From DATHBP01 sp035296085 (lineage in GTDB: Bacteria; Actinomycetota; Actinomycetes; Propionibacteriales; Nocardioidaceae), in the NCBI GenBank assembly GCA_035296085.1, contig DATHBP010000099.1, positions 1-27,464 of the forward strand: a DNA stretch of 27,464 nt, given 5' to 3'. The position numbers and the translations under genes are program-made. This document shows, one piece after another, positions 1-7,735 of this stretch. Position 1 is the stretch's first letter, and each line of letters begins with the position of its first letter. The notes under the pieces are model-generated. The model searched no databases, was not told where the DNA came from, and worked only from the letters and a program-made list of their open reading frames with translations.

Positions 1-1260
1 GCCGGCTGCGCCGGCGCAGGCGGTGGGACGGCATCGCCCCAACCTGACGGTTCGTCTGGGCCACCGAGCACGGTGTCAGCGCCGAGCACGGGGTCAGCGC
101 CCAGCGCTGTCTCAACGCCGCCGACCGCCGGGGCGTCGATGACCCCCAACCCAACTTCTGCGGCGTCGATCAGCCCGCCCGCCCCGACGGCAACGAGCAC
201 GTCGCCGGCTCCGCCCGAAACCACGAGCTCACCGCGCGTCCGCCGGCTGCTCGCGCAGCTCACGCTGGCCGACAAGGTGCGCCAGCTGCTCATCGTCGAC
301 TTCGCCGGTACATCAGTGCCGACCGCGATGATCCGACGCGTACGGCCCGGGGGAGTGATCTACTTCGCCGACAACCTTGTCGACGGGGCGCAAACGGCGC
401 GGCTGTCTGCGCGGCTGCAGCGTGCGTCCAGCCGAGCCGGGCTGCCGCTGCTCGTGAGCGCCGACCAGGAGGGCGGCACGGTGACAAGGCTGCCCACGAG
501 CGCCTCCCAGGTGCCCGGGGGGGCCACGTTCAACGGCGACGCTCGATGGGCGCGGCGCGTGGCAGTCCGGAGCGCCTCGGCCATGCTCCGTCTCGGCGTC
601 AACCTCAACTTCGCACCGGTCGCGGACGTCAACACGGTGGGAGACGCAGGGGTCATCGGAGACCGTTCGTTCGGGTCGAAGCCCGAGCAGGTGTCCAGAC
701 TCGTCCGAGCGCAGGTCTGCGGCTATCACGACGGCGGAGTAGCCGCGACTGCGAAACACTTCCCCGGCCATGGCTCCACCCGCGTCGACAGCCACGTCGA
801 GCTTCCGGTTCTCGCGGTGACGCGGCGTCAGTGGCGGCGCGTCGACCTGCCACCGTTCCAGGAGGCGATCGACGCCGGTGTCGACGCCGTCATGGTGGGG
901 CACCTCGCCTTTCCCGCGCTGGACCGTACGGGCCGACCGGCGTCGCTGTCTCGGCCGATGGTCACCGGGTGGCTCCGGCAACGTCTCGGCTACGACGGCC
1001 TTGTCGTGACCGACTCACTCGCCATGGGAGCCGTCGCCTCGCGGGGCAGCAGCGCGGACGTGGCCGTGCAGGTGCTCTCTGCGGGTGTCGACGTGCTGCT
1101 CATGCCGCCAGACCCTGACGCCGTCGTACGTGGGGTGCTGCACGCCGTCCGGAACGGCCGACTGAGTCCCGCTCGTATCGACCAGTCGGTCGAGCGGGTG
1201 CTGTCGGTCAAGGACCGGCTCGGCTTGCTGGGTGCGCATCGCCGGCTGGCACAGTGCTGA
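1..1260 (+). CDS. NagZ-like GH3 beta-N-acetylhexosaminidase, lipoprotein, 5' truncated by the window edge
   Basis: Glycoside hydrolase family 3 enzyme of the NagZ type, which removes N-acetylglucosamine from muropeptides or other beta-glycosides. The reading frame is open from base 1, so the real start lies upstream. The first three visible residues are Ala-Gly-Cys, which would fit the end of a lipobox (L-A-G-C). A Ser/Thr/Pro/Ala-rich linker of about 70 residues follows, then the catalytic domain, so it is probably a surface-anchored lipoprotein. Visible motifs are KHFPGHG (residues 252-258 of the visible part), the DSH acid/base dyad about 263-265, GDRSFG, and the nucleophile Asp in VVTDSLAMGA (Asp codon at 1012-1014). 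A GTG at 73 could be called as a start, but it falls inside the linker and would leave a protein without an export signal. The family call is firm; the substrate is inferred. Confidence 0.88.
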   Translation, partial: AGCAGAGGGTASPQPDGSSGPPSTVSAPSTGSAPSAVSTPPTAGASMTPNPTSAASISPPAPTATSTSPAPPETTSSPRVRRLLAQLTLADKVRQLLIVDFAGTSVPTAMIRRVRPGGVIYFADNLVDGAQTARLSARLQRASSRAGLPLLVSADQEGGTVTRLPTSASQVPGGATFNGDARWARRVAVRSASAMLRLGVNLNFAPVADVNTVGDAGVIGDRSFGSKPEQVSRLVRAQVCGYHDGGVAATAKHFPGHGSTRVDSHVELPVLAVTRRQWRRVDLPPFQEAIDAGVDAVMVGHLAFPALDRTGRPASLSRPMVTGWLRQRLGYDGLVVTDSLAMGAVASRGSSADVAVQVLSAGVDVLLMPPDPDAVVRGVLHAVRNGRLSPARIDQSVERVLSVKDRLGLLGAHRRLAQC

Positions 1261-1314
1261 GATGGCCCGAGTCTCTGGACCACGTTTAAGAGACGGGAAA
1301 CTGCGCCTTTCCAC

Positions 1315-1320
1315 TACTCT
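1315..1320 (+). promoter_or_regulatory. -10 element TACTCT for the 59-residue membrane protein
   Basis: TACTCT fits the actinobacterial -10 pattern TANNNT. It lies only 5 bases before the ATG at 1326, with no Shine-Dalgarno sequence between, suggesting a leaderless mRNA. No clear -35 is visible. Confidence 0.4.
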
Positions 1321-1325
1321 GAATC

Positions 1326-1505
1326 ATGAAATGGATTTTGCTCATCGTGGCGGTTGTGGTGATTCTGGCAGTCATCGCCTGGGTGAGCAGCGGGCGGGCG
1401 AAGCCGCGCAGCGGATACTCGGCACAGATGAGCGATGTCGAGAAGGACGACGCCATGCGCCAGAACCAACGTCGGCAACAGGGTGCCGGCGGCGGGCTCA
1501 ACTAG
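1326..1505 (+). CDS. Small single-pass membrane protein, 59 aa, unknown function
   Basis: Short frame of 59 codons plus TAG. It starts MKWILLIVAVVVILAVIAWV, a clean hydrophobic segment over residues 3-20, followed by a positively charged stretch (SSGRAKPRSG) and a polar Gln/Arg/Asp-rich tail ending GGGLN. The Arg/Lys residues after the helix suggest a cytoplasmic C-terminus with the N-terminus outside (positive-inside rule). Support for a real gene is the ATG placed 5 bases after a -10-like TACTCT, the strong hydrophobic/polar division, and the lack of any better frame here. I recognise no family. It lies 65 bases after the GH3 gene and on the same strand. It could be a membrane-anchored helper or small regulatory protein; nothing visible fixes the role. 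Confidence 0.65.
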   Translation: MKWILLIVAVVVILAVIAWVSSGRAKPRSGYSAQMSDVEKDDAMRQNQRRQQGAGGGLN

Positions 1506-1526
1506 CCGTCGTCCAGCACCTCTCGC

Positions 1527-1679
1527 CTTCCCCTGTCGTTGATAAAGCCGACGCCACCGTCGGACGGTCTTGACGGCGACCCCGTGCATTGCGGCGTTGT
1601 CCCTGTCCAGCATGCCCGCGTCCGACAGCCGTAGGACGTCGTCGACAACGTACTGGGGTCGGATGTGGACCACGACCAC
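1527..1679 (-). pseudogene. Remnant of a helix-turn-helix protein gene beside tRNA-Leu
   Basis: On the minus strand, right after the tRNA gene, a frame encodes VVDDVLRLSDAGMLDRDNAA followed by MHGVAVKTVRRWRRLYQRQG. This resembles the N-terminal DNA-binding helix-turn-helix of transposase- or homing-endonuclease-like actinobacterial proteins (pattern: D-x-x-x-G-M-x-x-x-x-x-A-x-x-x-G-V-x-x-x-T-V-x-x-W). A possible GTG lies at 1679. After about 50 residues the likeness stops, and the frame only runs antisense through the 59-aa gene, so the rest of the protein is missing. I call it a decayed fragment. It could be chance, since GC-rich DNA yields Arg-rich frames. The rest of 1506-1996 holds only the tRNA and putative promoters; I see nothing else there. 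Confidence 0.35.
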
Positions 1680-1705
1680 ATGCTGGCAGCGATCTCCGAC
1701 AACGG

Positions 1706-1790
1706 TGCCGGGTGTGGGATTTGAACCCACACGCCCTTGCGGGCAATGGTGTTTGAGACCATCGCGTCTGCCATGTTCCGCCAACCCGGC
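1706..1790 (-). tRNA. tRNA-Leu (anticodon CAA)
   Basis: Reading the minus strand, the 85-base sequence folds as a class II tRNA. The acceptor stem is GCCGGGT with ACCCGGC. The anticodon stem is ATGGT/ACCAT with loop CTCAAAC, giving anticodon CAA (UUG codons). The long variable arm is GCCC-GCAA-GGGC, the T arm is GTGGG-TTCAAAT-CCCAC, and the discriminator is A, as for leucine. CCA is not encoded (CCG follows). Leucine identity is supported by the long variable arm together with A73. Confidence 0.95.
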
Positions 1791-1798
1791 CCGGCGCA

Positions 1799-1804
1799 AT
1801 GATA
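1799..1804 (-). promoter_or_regulatory. -10 element TATCAT for tRNA-Leu
   Basis: TATCAT on the minus strand lies 8 bases before the tRNA 5' end, the right distance for transcription to start within a few bases of the mature tRNA. No good -35 is seen. Confidence 0.4.
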
Positions 1805-1865
1805 AGGCCAATGCCCGCCTCCGCGACCTGCAGAGAGGCGGCTGAGCCTGCGGTTAGGTCACGAG

Positions 1866-1930
1866 TTGACAACGACGCGACGCTCGAACACCTCACGATG
1901 AGTGCTTTAGCTCCGGTTTGGCGCTAGATT
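1866..1930 (+). promoter_or_regulatory. Promoter region of livK
   Basis: A perfect TTGACA is at 1866-1871 but no good -10 sits 16-18 bases later. A separate TAGATT at 1925-1930 would make a good -10 with only a weak -35 (GTGCTT at 1902). The second would give a leader of about 60 bases including the GGAGGG ribosome site. Which is used cannot be decided from sequence. Confidence 0.35.
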
Positions 1931-1996
1931 GCCCCTACAACCGAGCTGGTGCGCCCTGGCGGCGCCCGGCGCTTCCTTGTGTTTCCCGGAGGGTCA

Positions 1997-3334
1997 ATGA
2001 TCAGCCCATCACGTACCTGGCGGACGGCGGCTGTCCTGGCTGCAGCCACCCTCACGCTGTCAGCCTGCGGCTCGAGCGACACCCCCGGTGCCGGCGAGAG
2101 CCCCACCGAGGCAGAGCCCACCGATACCGCTAGCTCTTCTCCATCACCTTCACCTACCGAGTCCGCCACTGGTGACGGGGGTGGCGGCAGCATGGCCAAG
2201 GGCGACGGTGTCCTGACCGTCGGCACGCTGTTGCCGCAGACCGGCAGCCTGGCATTCCTCGGCCCGCCCGAGTTCGCCGGCGTCGACCTCGCCGTCCAGG
2301 AGATCAACGATGCAGGTGGCGTGCTCGGCAAGCCAGTCGTGCAAGAGCGGGCGGACTCCGGCGACGGAACGCCGAACCTTGCGCCCGGTGAGACCAACAA
2401 GCTGCTCAACGCAGACGCCGACGTCATCGTCGGCGCCGCCTCGTCGAGCGTCTCGCTCTCCGTCATCGACAAGATCATCGGTGCGGGCGTCCTCCAGATC
2501 TCGCCGGCAAACACCTCGACCGCATTCGACACCTACAACGACAAGGGGCTCTACTTCCGCACTGCCCCGTCCGACGTCCTTCAAGGCGCGGTCATGGCGA
2601 ACCTGGTGGCCGGTGACGGTTTCGACAATGTTGCGATATTGGCTCGCCAGGATTCCTACGGCGAGGCCCTTGCCAAGCAGGTCGACGAGGTCTTCACCTC
2701 CAACGGCGGCACCGTCGTCGACAATGTGCTCTACGACGCCGAGGCCTCCAACTTCTCCGCGGAGGTCAGCCAGATCGCCGGCAAGTCCCCTGAGGCCATC
2801 GTGCTGATCGCTTTCGATGAGACCACGAAGATCATCCCGGAGATGATCAAGAACGGTATCGGCCCCAAGGACGTGCAGATCTACTTCGTGGACGGCAACA
2901 CCGCCGACTACTCGAAGGACTTCCCGCCGGGGACCCTCGAGGGTGTACGCGCCACGTATCCGGGTGCTGAGCTGACGGCGGACTTCCGAAAGGAGCTCCT
3001 GAAGGCTGACCCCAAGCTGACCGAGTTCACCTACGGGCCTGAGTCCTATGACGCGACGATGCTCACCGCGCTCGCGGCGACGGCCGCGGAGAACGACTCC
3101 GGCGAGGCGATCGCGTCGCAGATGCAGGCCGTGTCCATCGGCGGCACCAAGTGCTCGGGCTACGCGGAGTGTGCGGAGATGCTGGAGAAGGGCGAAGACA
3201 TCGACTACGAGGGTGTCTCTGGCCCGATCGACTTCAACGACACGGGCAGCCCGTCGGCTGCCACGATCGGCATCTTCGAATACGTCGCCGACAACACCTA
3301 CGAGCCGGTCAGGTACGTCACCGGCCAGATTTAG
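1997..3334 (+). CDS. livK: Branched-chain amino-acid ABC transporter substrate-binding lipoprotein (LivK type)
   Basis: Extracytoplasmic binding protein (Peripla_BP_6 type) that delivers branched-chain amino acids or related compounds to the LivHMGF permease encoded next door. The start is the ATG at 1997, preceded by GGAGGG (1988-1993); the frame extends upstream to 1949 but that part has no signal. It has 445 aa with a lipoprotein signal peptide ending LSAC, so Cys24 is the lipidated residue. An acidic Ser/Pro/Thr linker follows, then the ligand-binding domain beginning VLTVGTLLPQTGSLAFLGPP, where family members bind the ligand's alpha-amino group. The substrate could also be another amino acid, amide or urea. 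The gene is on the opposite strand to the rest of the transporter and converges on livF, with a hairpin between. Confidence 0.92.
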   Translation: MISPSRTWRTAAVLAAATLTLSACGSSDTPGAGESPTEAEPTDTASSSPSPSPTESATGDGGGGSMAKGDGVLTVGTLLPQTGSLAFLGPPEFAGVDLAVQEINDAGGVLGKPVVQERADSGDGTPNLAPGETNKLLNADADVIVGAASSSVSLSVIDKIIGAGVLQISPANTSTAFDTYNDKGLYFRTAPSDVLQGAVMANLVAGDGFDNVAILARQDSYGEALAKQVDEVFTSNGGTVVDNVLYDAEASNFSAEVSQIAGKSPEAIVLIAFDETTKIIPEMIKNGIGPKDVQIYFVDGNTADYSKDFPPGTLEGVRATYPGAELTADFRKELLKADPKLTEFTYGPESYDATMLTALAATAAENDSGEAIASQMQAVSIGGTKCSGYAECAEMLEKGEDIDYEGVSGPIDFNDTGSPSAATIGIFEYVADNTYEPVRYVTGQI

Positions 3335-3350
3335 CCGGACCGCAAAAGCG

Positions 3351-3385
3351 AGAAGGGGCTCAGCCGCGGTGGCTGGGCCCCTTCT
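3351..3385. terminator. Shared hairpin terminator between livK and livF
   Basis: A 15-base stem, AGAAGGGGCTCAGCC / GGCTGGGCCCCTTCT, with one G-T wobble and a GCGGT loop. It sits 16 bases after the livK stop and 12 bases before the livF stop, so it can act in both directions. There is no long T run (only TTCTTC), as is common in high-GC actinobacteria. Confidence 0.75.
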
Positions 3386-3397
3386 TCGTGCGCGATC

Positions 3398-4216
3398 TCA
3401 AGCCTTGGCGAGCGTGCCGAGGTAGAGCTCGATGACCTTCGGGTCGTTGATGAGGTCGCGGCCGCTCGCTGTGTAGGCGTTGCGGCCCTGGTCCAGCACG
3501 TATCCGCGGTCGCAGATCTGCAGACAGCGGCGGGCGTTCTGCTCCACCATGATTACCGAGACACCGGCCTTGTTGATCCGCCGTGTTTGCACGAACACCT
3601 CGTCCTGCATCACCGGCGACAGCCCGGCCGACGGCTCGTCCAGCAGCAGCACCGACGGCTCCATCATCAGCGCCCGGCCCATGGCCACCATCTGGCGCTC
3701 ACCGCCGGACAACGACCCCGCCCGCTGCTTGCGCCGGTCGGCCAGCGCAGGGAACAGCTCGGCTACCACGGCGAACCGCTCGGAGAAGCGCTTGGGCGCC
3801 TGGTAGGTGCCCATCTCCAGGTTCTCCTCGATCGTCAGCGTCGGAAAGACGTTGTTGTTCTGGGGGACGAAGCCGATGCCCTGTGACACCAGGCGGTCGG
3901 CGCGCGCGTTGGTCACGTCGGTCCCGTTGAGGCAGACGGTGCCTTCGCGTACATGCACCAGACCGAACAGCGCTTTGAGCAGGGTCGACTTGCCCGCGCC
4001 GTTCGGCCCGATGATTCCGACCAGCTCCCCGGGCTGGCAGTAGAGGTCGGTGGAGTTCAAGATGTTGACTCCTGGGACATAGCCAGCAGTCACCTTGTCG
4101 GCACGGAGCACGGCACCCTCGGCGCCGCTCAGGTGCGCGGATCGGTCTGCGTCCTCGTCCGTGGAGGTGCCGTCGGCAGGGTGTACGCCTTCAATGCCGC
4201 CGGAGACCGTGCTCAT
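3398..4216 (-). CDS. livF: Branched-chain amino-acid ABC transporter ATP-binding protein LivF
   Basis: 272-aa ABC ATPase, one of the two nucleotide-binding subunits of the Liv/HAAT importer. Walker A is GPNGAGKS at about residues 70-77, the Q-loop region is FVPQNNNVFPTLT, the signature is LSGGERQ (about 169-175), Walker B is VLLLDEPSAGLSP (about 189-201), and the switch histidine is replaced by MVEQNA, as usual in LivF. The LivF-specific phrase QNNNVFPTLTIEENLEMG separates it from LivG. It has an N-terminal extension of about 35 acidic residues compared with typical LivF. The start ATG overlaps the livG stop (ATGA), implying translational coupling. Last gene of the operon. Confidence 0.93.
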   Translation of the reverse strand: MSTVSGGIEGVHPADGTSTDEDADRSAHLSGAEGAVLRADKVTAGYVPGVNILNSTDLYCQPGELVGIIGPNGAGKSTLLKALFGLVHVREGTVCLNGTDVTNARADRLVSQGIGFVPQNNNVFPTLTIEENLEMGTYQAPKRFSERFAVVAELFPALADRRKQRAGSLSGGERQMVAMGRALMMEPSVLLLDEPSAGLSPVMQDEVFVQTRRINKAGVSVIMVEQNARRCLQICDRGYVLDQGRNAYTASGRDLINDPKVIELYLGTLAKA

Positions 4217-5145
4217 GCGCGTTCACCACCATCCGTGGCTCCCACGCCGGTGGCAGTCGCGCCGCCGCTGGTGGTGCTTGCCTGCTCGTCCTCGTCGAGG
4301 TCGGCGTCCAGGGAGGTGTCGTGGCGGGCGCCGAGGTAGGCGTCGATGACGCGAGTGTCCGCCATCACGGCGGTGGGAGGCCCTTCGGCGATGATCTTGC
4401 CTTCCGCCATGACGATCACCCAGTCGGAGATGTCGCGGACCATGTCCATGTCGTGCTCGACGAAGAGCACGGTCATGCCGTCGTCACGCAAGGACTTCAC
4501 GTGCTGGAGAAGAGTCTGCTTCAGAGCCGGGTTGACCCCCGCCATCGGCTCGTCGAGCATCACCAGCTCCGGCTCGACCATCAGCGCCCGGGCCATCTCC
4601 AACAGCTTGCGTTGCCCACCCGACAGCGACCCGGCGAAGTCCTGGGCCTTCGCGTCGAGCTTGAAACGGTCGAGCAGCGACTGTGCGCGAGCGGTGTTCT
4701 CGCGTTCCTGGCCACGCCACGACATCGGGAACATCGCGCCGAGCAGCCGTTCACCTTTTTGCCCGGTGGCCCCGAGGCGCATGTTCTCCATCACCGTGAG
4801 GCGGCTCAACGCCTTCGTCAGCTGGAAGGTGCGCACCATTCCCCGGCGGGCGACCTTGTAGGCGGAGACACCGGATAGCGAGTTGCCGTTGAACGTCCAG
4901 CTGCCGGTGTCGGGCTTGTCAAAGCCGGTGAGCAGGTTGAAGAACGTCGTCTTGCCGGCTCCGTTCGGGCCGATCAGCGCCGTGATGACACCGCGCTGAA
5001 CCTCGACGTGGTCAACGTCGACCGCGGTGAGGCCACCAAAGCGGCGGACCACCTTGTCGGCAACTAGCACTGGATCTGGCTTTGCCGCGCCCGGCTCGTG
5101 GGCCACATCGGCGAGCGCCGCTACCGCGGTGGTGTCAGCGGGCAT
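4213..5145 (-). CDS. livG: Branched-chain amino-acid ABC transporter ATP-binding protein LivG
   Basis: 310-aa ABC ATPase partner of LivF. Walker A is GPNGAGKT (about residues 59-66), the signature is LSGGQRK, Walker B is VMLDEPMAGVNP and the switch histidine is in VEHDMD. LivG-typical features are RRFGGLTAVD near the N-terminus, RTFQLTKALSRLTVMENM, and VIDAYLG near the end. A tail of about 45 residues, rich in Asp, Thr and Gly, follows the usual end of the family. The gene overlaps livM by 11 bases upstream and livF by 4 bases downstream, so the three are tightly coupled in one mRNA. Confidence 0.94.
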   Translation of the reverse strand: MPADTTAVAALADVAHEPGAAKPDPVLVADKVVRRFGGLTAVDVDHVEVQRGVITALIGPNGAGKTTFFNLLTGFDKPDTGSWTFNGNSLSGVSAYKVARRGMVRTFQLTKALSRLTVMENMRLGATGQKGERLLGAMFPMSWRGQERENTARAQSLLDRFKLDAKAQDFAGSLSGGQRKLLEMARALMVEPELVMLDEPMAGVNPALKQTLLQHVKSLRDDGMTVLFVEHDMDMVRDISDWVIVMAEGKIIAEGPPTAVMADTRVIDAYLGARHDTSLDADLDEDEQASTTSGGATATGVGATDGGERA

Positions 5146-6130
5146 CGAGGGCGATCTCCCTTCGGTCGCCGAAGATCCCCTGCGGACGGTAGATCATGAG
5201 CAGCATCAGCGCCAGCCCCATGACGATGAACCGCACGAGGCTGGCTTGGTTCTGGGTCATCAGCCACTCCGGGATCAGGCGGTGGTCGGGGTTGGTTGCC
5301 TGGTCGAAGAAGCCGCCCAGGAGTGAGATGAGACCCCAGAAGATGATGGCGCCCACCACAGGGCCGAACACTCGCGCGGCCCCGCCGAGGATCAGGACCG
5401 TGTATGCGAAGAACGTCGTGTCGGTGGCGAAGTTGTCCGGGTTGATGGCTGCCTGCCCGAGGGCGTAGATAAAGCCCGCGAGCGCACCGAAGAGACCGCC
5501 GATGATGAGTGACTGCATCTTGTAGGAGTAGACGTTCTTGCCGAGGCTCCGGACGGCGTCCTCGTCTTCACGGATCGCCTTGAGCACCCGGCCCCACGGG
5601 CTCCGCATCAACGCCCACACGACCAGGCAGCTCAGCGCGACCAAGATCCAGCCGACGAGCACAACCCACGCGTCCGGCGCGCGGTAGGTGAGCGGTCCCG
5701 CACCTACCGAGGAGCTGAACGGGTTGAGGCTTGCGAACGTGCCCGAGAACTCCTGCAAGCCGTCCCTGCCGCCGAAGTACTCGCTCATCGTGACCGAGCC
5801 GAGGAAGAGCCGGATGATCTCCGAGGCCGCGATGGTGACGATGGCCAGGTAGTCCGCCCGCAGCCGAAGGGTCGGCACCCCCAGCAGCAACGCCAGCACC
5901 ACCGTTGCGGCGAGCCCGACGGCGATGCCCAGCCAGAACGAGAGGCCGAACGTCGCGACGATCGAGGCCATCCCGTACCCGGCGACGGCCATGAAGCCGG
6001 CCTGGCCGAAGTTCAACAGCCCGGTGTAGCCGAAGTGGACGTTGAGGCCGATGGCAGCCAGCGCGAACACGATGGCATCCGGGCCGACCGCGCTTTGCAG
6101 CCCGTTGCTGATGATCGAGCCCCAGTCCAT
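5135..6130 (-). CDS. livM: Branched-chain amino-acid ABC transporter permease LivM
   Basis: 331-aa polytopic membrane subunit of the Liv importer. Family motifs are LNVHFGYTGLLNFGQAGFMAV near residues 28-48, LRLRADYLAIVTIAASEIIR, SPWGRVLKAIREDEDAVRSLG (the cytoplasmic coupling loop) and GGAARVFGPVVGA near the C-terminus. About eight or nine hydrophobic segments are visible. The ATG at 6130 is preceded by a strong GGGAGGAGG. It follows livH by 27 bases and overlaps livG by 11 bases. Confidence 0.94.
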   Translation of the reverse strand: MDWGSIISNGLQSAVGPDAIVFALAAIGLNVHFGYTGLLNFGQAGFMAVAGYGMASIVATFGLSFWLGIAVGLAATVVLALLLGVPTLRLRADYLAIVTIAASEIIRLFLGSVTMSEYFGGRDGLQEFSGTFASLNPFSSSVGAGPLTYRAPDAWVVLVGWILVALSCLVVWALMRSPWGRVLKAIREDEDAVRSLGKNVYSYKMQSLIIGGLFGALAGFIYALGQAAINPDNFATDTTFFAYTVLILGGAARVFGPVVGAIIFWGLISLLGGFFDQATNPDHRLIPEWLMTQNQASLVRFIVMGLALMLLMIYRPQGIFGDRREIALDAR

Positions 6131-6157
6131 GCCGCCCCTCCTCCCTGACCTAGTGGC

Positions 6158-7477
6158 TCAGCCGACCCGCTCGGCCCGACCCAAAAGGCCCTGGGGTCGA
6201 ACGAGCAGGATGAGAATGAGGATGCCCAAGGCGCCCACGTACTTGAGCTCCGGCGGGATCACCACTGTGGAGACCTCGATGAAGATGCCGACGATGATGC
6301 TGCCGATCATCGCGCCCCAGATGGTGCCGAGCCCGCCGAGGGTGACTGCGGCGAAGACGAGCAGCAGGACCTTGAGCCCCATCTGGTACTCGACCTGCTG
6401 GGTGAGCCCGAGCAGGACGCCGGACAGGCCGGCCAGCGCCGTCCCCGCGACCCACACCACCGAGATCACCCGGTCGACGTCGATGCCAGACGCCGATGCC
6501 AGCGCTGGGTTGTCGGAGACAGCGCGCGTCGCCTTGCCGATGCGGGTGCGCTGCAAGGCCAGGGACACCGCAACCAGGACCACCACGCAGATCACCATGG
6601 TGGTAAGCCCTGCGGGCGTGAGCGGGACCGGAGACCAGCTGATAGAGGTCTGGGTCGTGTACTGGTTGTAGCTTCGCGTCTCGCCGCCGAAGATGTACTG
6701 GTAGAGGTTGCGCAAGAAGATCGCCACCCCGATGCTGACGATCATCATCGCGATGATCCCGGTCCCGCGGCGGCGCAACGGTCGCCAGAAACCCGCGTCC
6801 TGGACGTAGCCGAAGACGCCGGACATGACGGTCGCGAGCACGGCGGCTGCGATCACGGGCATGTCCAGCAGCTGGTTGAAGCCGTAGGCCACGAGGGCGC
6901 CGAACGTGATCAGCTCGCCGTGGGAGAAGTTCGTCAATCCGGTCGTTCCGAACACCACGGACAGACCGAGCGACGCCAGCGCCAGCATGAGCCCGAACAA
7001 CAGCCCGTTGGCGAGCAGCTCTGGGATCCGGTCGGTGTCGGTGGCGACGTCACGCGTGTCCGGCCCGATAGGGAACTGGACCGTTGCATCGAAACCGAAA
7101 ACCTGAACTTCGTTCTCGACATCGTCGGGGTTTCGCAGCTTCGTGCCTTCAGGCAGCGTGGCGGTGTCGATCTTGACGATGAAGGTGCCACTCCCCGGAA
7201 CCTCGATCGAGAACTCGCCTTGTGCGTCGGTCTGGTCGGTGCCGATCTCGGCGCCCTTTTCGTCGGTGACGGTGACAGCGACGCCAGGGACCGGTTTGGG
7301 CTTGTCCGCCTCGGTCGTGTCGGTCAACTTGCCGTTGATGTGGATTGCTTCCTCGCCGGCCGCGGCGGTTCCGTACGACGGGGCAGCGGCCGCTGCCGCG
7401 CTGGAGCTCACAGTTGCGACGAGGACAGTCCCCGCGCCGATAAGGAGCAGCAGGATCGCAACTAGCCGCACGCGCAC
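6158..7477 (-). CDS. livH: Branched-chain amino-acid ABC transporter permease LivH with N-terminal extracytoplasmic beta domain
   Basis: 439-aa permease, about 150 residues longer than a usual LivH (about 290). Residues 1-30 are a signal/anchor sequence (RLVAILLLLIGAGTVLVATV). Residues about 43-140 form a soluble domain with HINGKLTD, PVPGVAVTVTDEKG, TDQTDAQGEFSIEVPGSGTF and VKIDTATLPEG, a pattern of carboxypeptidase-regulatory-like or Ig-like beta sandwiches. From about residue 150 the true permease begins (LLANGLLFGLMLALASLGLS, then TNFSHGELITFGAL, the LivH signature), and RPQGLLG is near the C-terminus. The start is GTG at 7477, with AGGAG 6 bases upstream. The fusion is in one open frame with no sign of a shift. 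First gene of the livHMGF operon. Confidence 0.92.
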   Translation of the reverse strand: MRVRLVAILLLLIGAGTVLVATVSSSAAAAAAPSYGTAAAGEEAIHINGKLTDTTEADKPKPVPGVAVTVTDEKGAEIGTDQTDAQGEFSIEVPGSGTFIVKIDTATLPEGTKLRNPDDVENEVQVFGFDATVQFPIGPDTRDVATDTDRIPELLANGLLFGLMLALASLGLSVVFGTTGLTNFSHGELITFGALVAYGFNQLLDMPVIAAAVLATVMSGVFGYVQDAGFWRPLRRRGTGIIAMMIVSIGVAIFLRNLYQYIFGGETRSYNQYTTQTSISWSPVPLTPAGLTTMVICVVVLVAVSLALQRTRIGKATRAVSDNPALASASGIDVDRVISVVWVAGTALAGLSGVLLGLTQQVEYQMGLKVLLLVFAAVTLGGLGTIWGAMIGSIIVGIFIEVSTVVIPPELKYVGALGILILILLVRPQGLLGRAERVG

Positions 7478-7524
7478 GGTTGGCTCCTGGAGTGCCTCGG
7501 GGGCGAGGAAGGGTGCTGGCGGGG

Positions 7525-7553
7525 AGCATAGCGATCGCGGCGCAACGCGTCAT
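7525..7553 (-). promoter_or_regulatory. Promoter of the livHMGF operon
   Basis: On the minus strand, ATGACG (7553-7548), a 17-base spacer and TATGCT (7530-7525) match a sigma-70-type promoter. The predicted start near 7518 gives a leader of about 40 bases carrying the AGGAG site. It lies in the 258-bp divergent gap between livH and the GNAT gene; no other structure is evident there. Confidence 0.45.
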
Positions 7554-7735
7554 CGGGTGCTGCACGAGTCGCCCAGCGCAGGCGCCGCGTGAGCACCGGA
7601 CCTCAGCAACTCCGCACCCGCCTTTCGCCATCTCGCTGCCCGTTGTACGTTCGTGACTTCCGTCGGCCTGAGATGTTCGCCGGTCGCGGTGGGACGAGCA
7701 GGAGCCGTACGCAACGGACGACAAGGAGCCATGTG

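Noticed and set aside
1271..1294. GTCTCT...AGAGAC inverted repeat after the GH3 gene, considered as a terminator.
   Set aside because: The stem is only 6 bp with a 12-base loop and there is no T run.
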